From Cyanobacteria bacterium UBA8803 (lineage in GTDB: Bacteria > Cyanobacteriota > Cyanobacteriia > Cyanobacteriales > Coleofasciculaceae): a stretch of DNA of 8,183 bases. Shown here one piece after another: positions 6,099-8,183 of this stretch. The stretch lies in the NCBI GenBank assembly GCA_003505715.1, contig DNXU01000255.1, positions 1-8,183 of the forward strand, given 5' to 3'. The notes beneath the pieces were generated by a model. It saw only the letters and a list, made by a program, of their open reading frames with translations, had not been told where the DNA came from and did no database searches. How positions within the stretch are numbered: position 1 is the first letter of the stretch; the number at the start of each line of letters is the position of its first letter. A program made the position numbers and the translations under genes.

Positions 6099-6115
6099 CT
6101 CAAATCTCAAATCTA
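6088..6115. repeat. AAATCTM heptanucleotide tandem repeat
   Basis: Four 7-bp units, AAATCTA, AAATCTC, AAATCTC and AAATCTA, run in tandem 14 bp before the ABC transporter start codon and just before its ribosome site. This is a second heptamer array with a different sequence from the one at the left edge. Copy number changes here would alter spacing within the operon leader but not the protein. Confidence 0.8.
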
Positions 6116-6116
6116 T

Positions 6117-6122
6117 AGGGGA
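6117..6122 (+). promoter_or_regulatory. Shine-Dalgarno for the ABC transporter GTG start
   Basis: AGGGGA is followed 7 nt later by GTG at 6130. This decides the non-ATG start of the transporter gene. Confidence 0.6.
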
Positions 6123-6129
6123 AAGTTAA

Positions 6130-7992
6130 GTGCAAGCAAACGTAGTTCAAAAAATTGCCACCAAAAATGCTGATGGAGTACAGGGAAAAGCATCGGTAAA
6201 AAAACTTTACAATCGCCTGTGCAACTACGTTTGGCAGAATAAGTCTCCCTTGTTAATCGCAGTAGTAATTATTTTTTGCCTTTCCTGCGTTCAGGTACTC
6301 GTTCCCCAAATCACGCGCTACGTGATTGATACGGTCATTCCCGAACAAAAATTTAATCTTTTGCCTTGGCTAGCCGGAGTTATCCTGTTTGTTTCCTTAT
6401 TAGTGGGGTTTCTTAACTTTCTGCGGAGTTACATGATGTCCTTATTCGGACATAGAACCCTCAACCACATCCGCAACGACCTCTACCAACACATTCAAAC
6501 CCTCTCGATCAGCTTTTTCGACAACCAGCGAACGGGAGATTTAATGTCCCGCTTGGCTCAAGATGTGAACGCCATTGGCAACCTCATCACAGCGGACATG
6601 GCCGAAATCTTTGCCGACAGCTTCACAGTGATAGCGATCGCAGTTTATCTGTTTATTGCTGATTGGCAACTGACCTTACTGCTGCTAGTCACCTGGCCGC
6701 TGATGATCTATCTGACCCAGGTTTTTGGTCAATGGATGCGGGGAGCTTATCGGGATGTCCATTCCTCAGGAGCAGCTGTTAACAATCTCCTCCAAGATAC
6801 GATATCCAATATTAATATTATTAAGTCCTTTGGCAACGAACAGTACGAAATTGAGCGCTTCTCCGAGCAGAGTCGCAACTACATGGAGGCCAATATTCGT
6901 GCGGTGCGCCTTTGGTCGATGTTCTTCCCCGTTATCGGTATCTTGAACAACCTCAGCACCCTGATCGTTCTGGTATTTGGAGCCTGGGAAGTGATGGTTG
7001 GTCGCTTGACCATCGGCGAATTAGCAGCCTTCCTGGCCTATATTAACCAAATGAATCAACCCATCCGGCGGTTTAGTAAAATCATGAACGTCTTACAGCG
7101 AGCGGTAGTGGCGTCGGATCGGATTTTTGAAATTCTCGACACTGAACCGGAGGTCAAAGAAAAAGAGAATGCCATTCCCCTAACGGCAGTACGGGGAAGC
7201 ATCAAGTTTGAAGGTGTTGAGTTTGGCTACGCCAGTGGCAAAACCGTTCTCCATAACTTTAACCTAGAGATCCAACCGGGGCAGATCGTGGCGCTAGTGG
7301 GTTCCTCCGGTGCCGGAAAAAGCACCATAGCCAAACTGGTAACGCGCTTTTACGACCCCCAAAAGGGACGAATTTTAATTGGCGATCGCAATCTGCAAGA
7401 TTTTACCCTTGAGTCGCTGCGAGAACACATCGGCATTGTTTCCCAAGAAACGCTACTGCTGTACGGCACGGTACGGGATAATATCGCTTACGGCAAGCTT
7501 GATGCCACCGACGAGGAAATAGCAGCCGCAGCCAAAGCCGCTAATGCCCATGAGTTTATTATGAGTTTCCCGGACGGCTACGACTCAATTATTGGCGAAC
7601 GCGGAGTCAAGCTATCCGGAGGACAGCGGCAGCGGTTAGCGATCGCCAGAGTTTTACTCAAAAACCCGCAATTCATCGTCCTGGATGAAGCAACCTCGGC
7701 CTTAGATACTGAGTCGGAAAGCCTAATTCAAGAGTCTTTACAACAACTGTTGCAAGGACCCACCAGCCTAGTTATCGCTCACCGCCTTTCTACTATCCAT
7801 AATGCCGATCTAATTGTAGTGATGGAACAAGGTTGTATCGTAGAAACTGGCACTCATGCCCAATTAATCTCTAAAGGAGGACGGTATGCCTATCTCCATG
7901 CCATACAATTTCCTCAAAAATCAAATACCCCAGAGCCAACAGAAGTTCAGCTCGAACAACCTCAACCTCTTAAAGAAGTTATTCTAGCTTAA
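6130..7992 (+). CDS. ABC exporter half-transporter, fused permease and ATPase (MsbA/LmrA type)
   Basis: This 620-residue protein joins a type-1 ABC exporter membrane domain (about 35-320, roughly six membrane segments near 40-57, 78-100, 157-177, 180-200, 262-287 and 292-310) to one nucleotide-binding domain (about 357-590). The ATPase motifs are complete: A-loop Tyr367, Walker A GSSGAGKST (391-399), Q-loop Gln439, GERG then signature LSGGQ (495-499), Walker B FIVLDE (515-520) and switch His551. It should act as a homodimer, or with a partner half-transporter, in the plasma membrane, coupling ATP hydrolysis to outward movement of a lipid, glycolipid or hydrophobic product. The start is GTG, supported by AGGGGA 7 nt upstream. 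The C-terminal 28 residues are a Pro/Gln/Glu-rich tail. It lies 93 bp after the sulfotransferase genes in the same direction, so it may export their product, but it might also have its own promoter. The substrate cannot be read from the sequence. Confidence 0.95.
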   Translation: MQANVVQKIATKNADGVQGKASVKKLYNRLCNYVWQNKSPLLIAVVIIFCLSCVQVLVPQITRYVIDTVIPEQKFNLLPWLAGVILFVSLLVGFLNFLRSYMMSLFGHRTLNHIRNDLYQHIQTLSISFFDNQRTGDLMSRLAQDVNAIGNLITADMAEIFADSFTVIAIAVYLFIADWQLTLLLLVTWPLMIYLTQVFGQWMRGAYRDVHSSGAAVNNLLQDTISNINIIKSFGNEQYEIERFSEQSRNYMEANIRAVRLWSMFFPVIGILNNLSTLIVLVFGAWEVMVGRLTIGELAAFLAYINQMNQPIRRFSKIMNVLQRAVVASDRIFEILDTEPEVKEKENAIPLTAVRGSIKFEGVEFGYASGKTVLHNFNLEIQPGQIVALVGSSGAGKSTIAKLVTRFYDPQKGRILIGDRNLQDFTLESLREHIGIVSQETLLLYGTVRDNIAYGKLDATDEEIAAAAKAANAHEFIMSFPDGYDSIIGERGVKLSGGQRQRLAIARVLLKNPQFIVLDEATSALDTESESLIQESLQQLLQGPTSLVIAHRLSTIHNADLIVVMEQGCIVETGTHAQLISKGGRYAYLHAIQFPQKSNTPEPTEVQLEQPQPLKEVILA

Positions 7993-8029
7993 CTTGTCAC
8001 CAATAATTCATCCCCGAAAGTCCTTGCCT

Positions 8030-8070
8030 TAGCTGGCATTTGTATCTAATGCTACAGATATGCTGGGCTA
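8030..8070 (+). other. Interrupted hairpin downstream of the ABC transporter gene
   Basis: TAGC (8030-8033) with GCTA (8067-8070), GCA (8036-8038 region) with TGC (8061-8063) and TATCT (8043-8047) with AGATA (8056-8060) can stack into one bulged stem, 38 nt after the transporter stop. There is no T-run after it, so it is not a classical terminator. A second inverted pair, GCTCTAA (8076-8082) and TTAGAGC (8095-8101), follows. Either could protect or process the 3' end of the transcript. Confidence 0.25.
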
Positions 8071-8140
8071 CAAACGCTCTAATTAACGCTGGCTTTAGAG
8101 CCTATAATCTACGCACACAAAAAAAATGAAAGCTTAATTC

Positions 8141-8183
8141 CCCCTTCGGCTACGCTCAGGGTAAACCCATTCCCCTTCGGCTA
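8141..8183. repeat. Dispersed CCCTTCGGCTACGCTCAGGG-type repeat, two copies, the second cut by the window end
   Basis: CCCCTTCGGCTA occurs at 8141-8152 and again at 8172-8183, a 31-bp step. The first copy continues as CGCTCAGGG to 8161; the second runs off the window. The 20-mer at 8142-8161 begins CCCT and ends AGGG, giving partial dyad symmetry. Interspersed repeats with this TTCGGCTACGCTCAG core are common between genes in many cyanobacteria, so this marks intergenic DNA and supports the host assignment. Confidence 0.8.

Noticed and set aside
6725..6946. 73-codon plus-strand open frame within the ABC transporter gene
   Set aside because: It is an out-of-frame shadow within the membrane domain of a complete exporter gene.

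Overview
The window looks like a stretch of a filamentous or other large-genome cyanobacterium. The signs are an SLH-domain outer-membrane porin of the cyanobacterial type, four copies of the HIP1 octamer (GCGATCGC at 2001, 6634, 7382 and 7639), a heptanucleotide tandem repeat at the left edge, and the CCCTTCGGCTACGCTCAGGG-type dispersed repeat at the right edge. No species can be named from the sequence alone.

Layout. Positions 1-49 hold a CATCCCT tandem repeat. Positions 63-2723 (minus strand) encode an 886-residue SLH/OprB-type porin. It is much longer than usual because a very acidic heptad-repeat segment of about 190 residues, followed by a Pro/Arg-rich linker, sits inside the beta-barrel domain. 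A 506-bp AT-rich intergenic region (2724-3229) separates it from a divergently oriented plus-strand gene set and contains several small inverted repeats and a phased GATAAT repeat. The plus-strand set has four genes. The first is a PF13469-like sulfotransferase (3230-4081). The second, after 3 nt, is a fusion of a probable GT-A-like glycosyltransferase domain to a second type of sulfotransferase domain (4085-5449). The third is a stand-alone paralogue of that sulfotransferase domain, overlapping the second gene by ATGA (5446-6036). The fourth, after a 93-bp spacer, is a complete ABC half-exporter (6130-7992). The last 191 bp hold weak hairpins and the dispersed repeat.

How the genes may work together. 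The first three plus-strand genes are so tightly spaced that they are almost certainly co-transcribed. Three sulfotransferase domains, one putative glycosyltransferase domain and an MsbA-type half-transporter suggest synthesis and export of a sulfated glycan, glycolipid or other sulfated metabolite. This is inferred from gene content; the substrate is not visible in the sequence. The porin points the other way and is probably an independent transcription unit.

The most unusual items are (a) the predicted helical hairpin arm inserted in what topology reasoning places as an extracellular loop of the porin, and (b) the glycosyltransferase-sulfotransferase fusion next to its own tandem duplicate.
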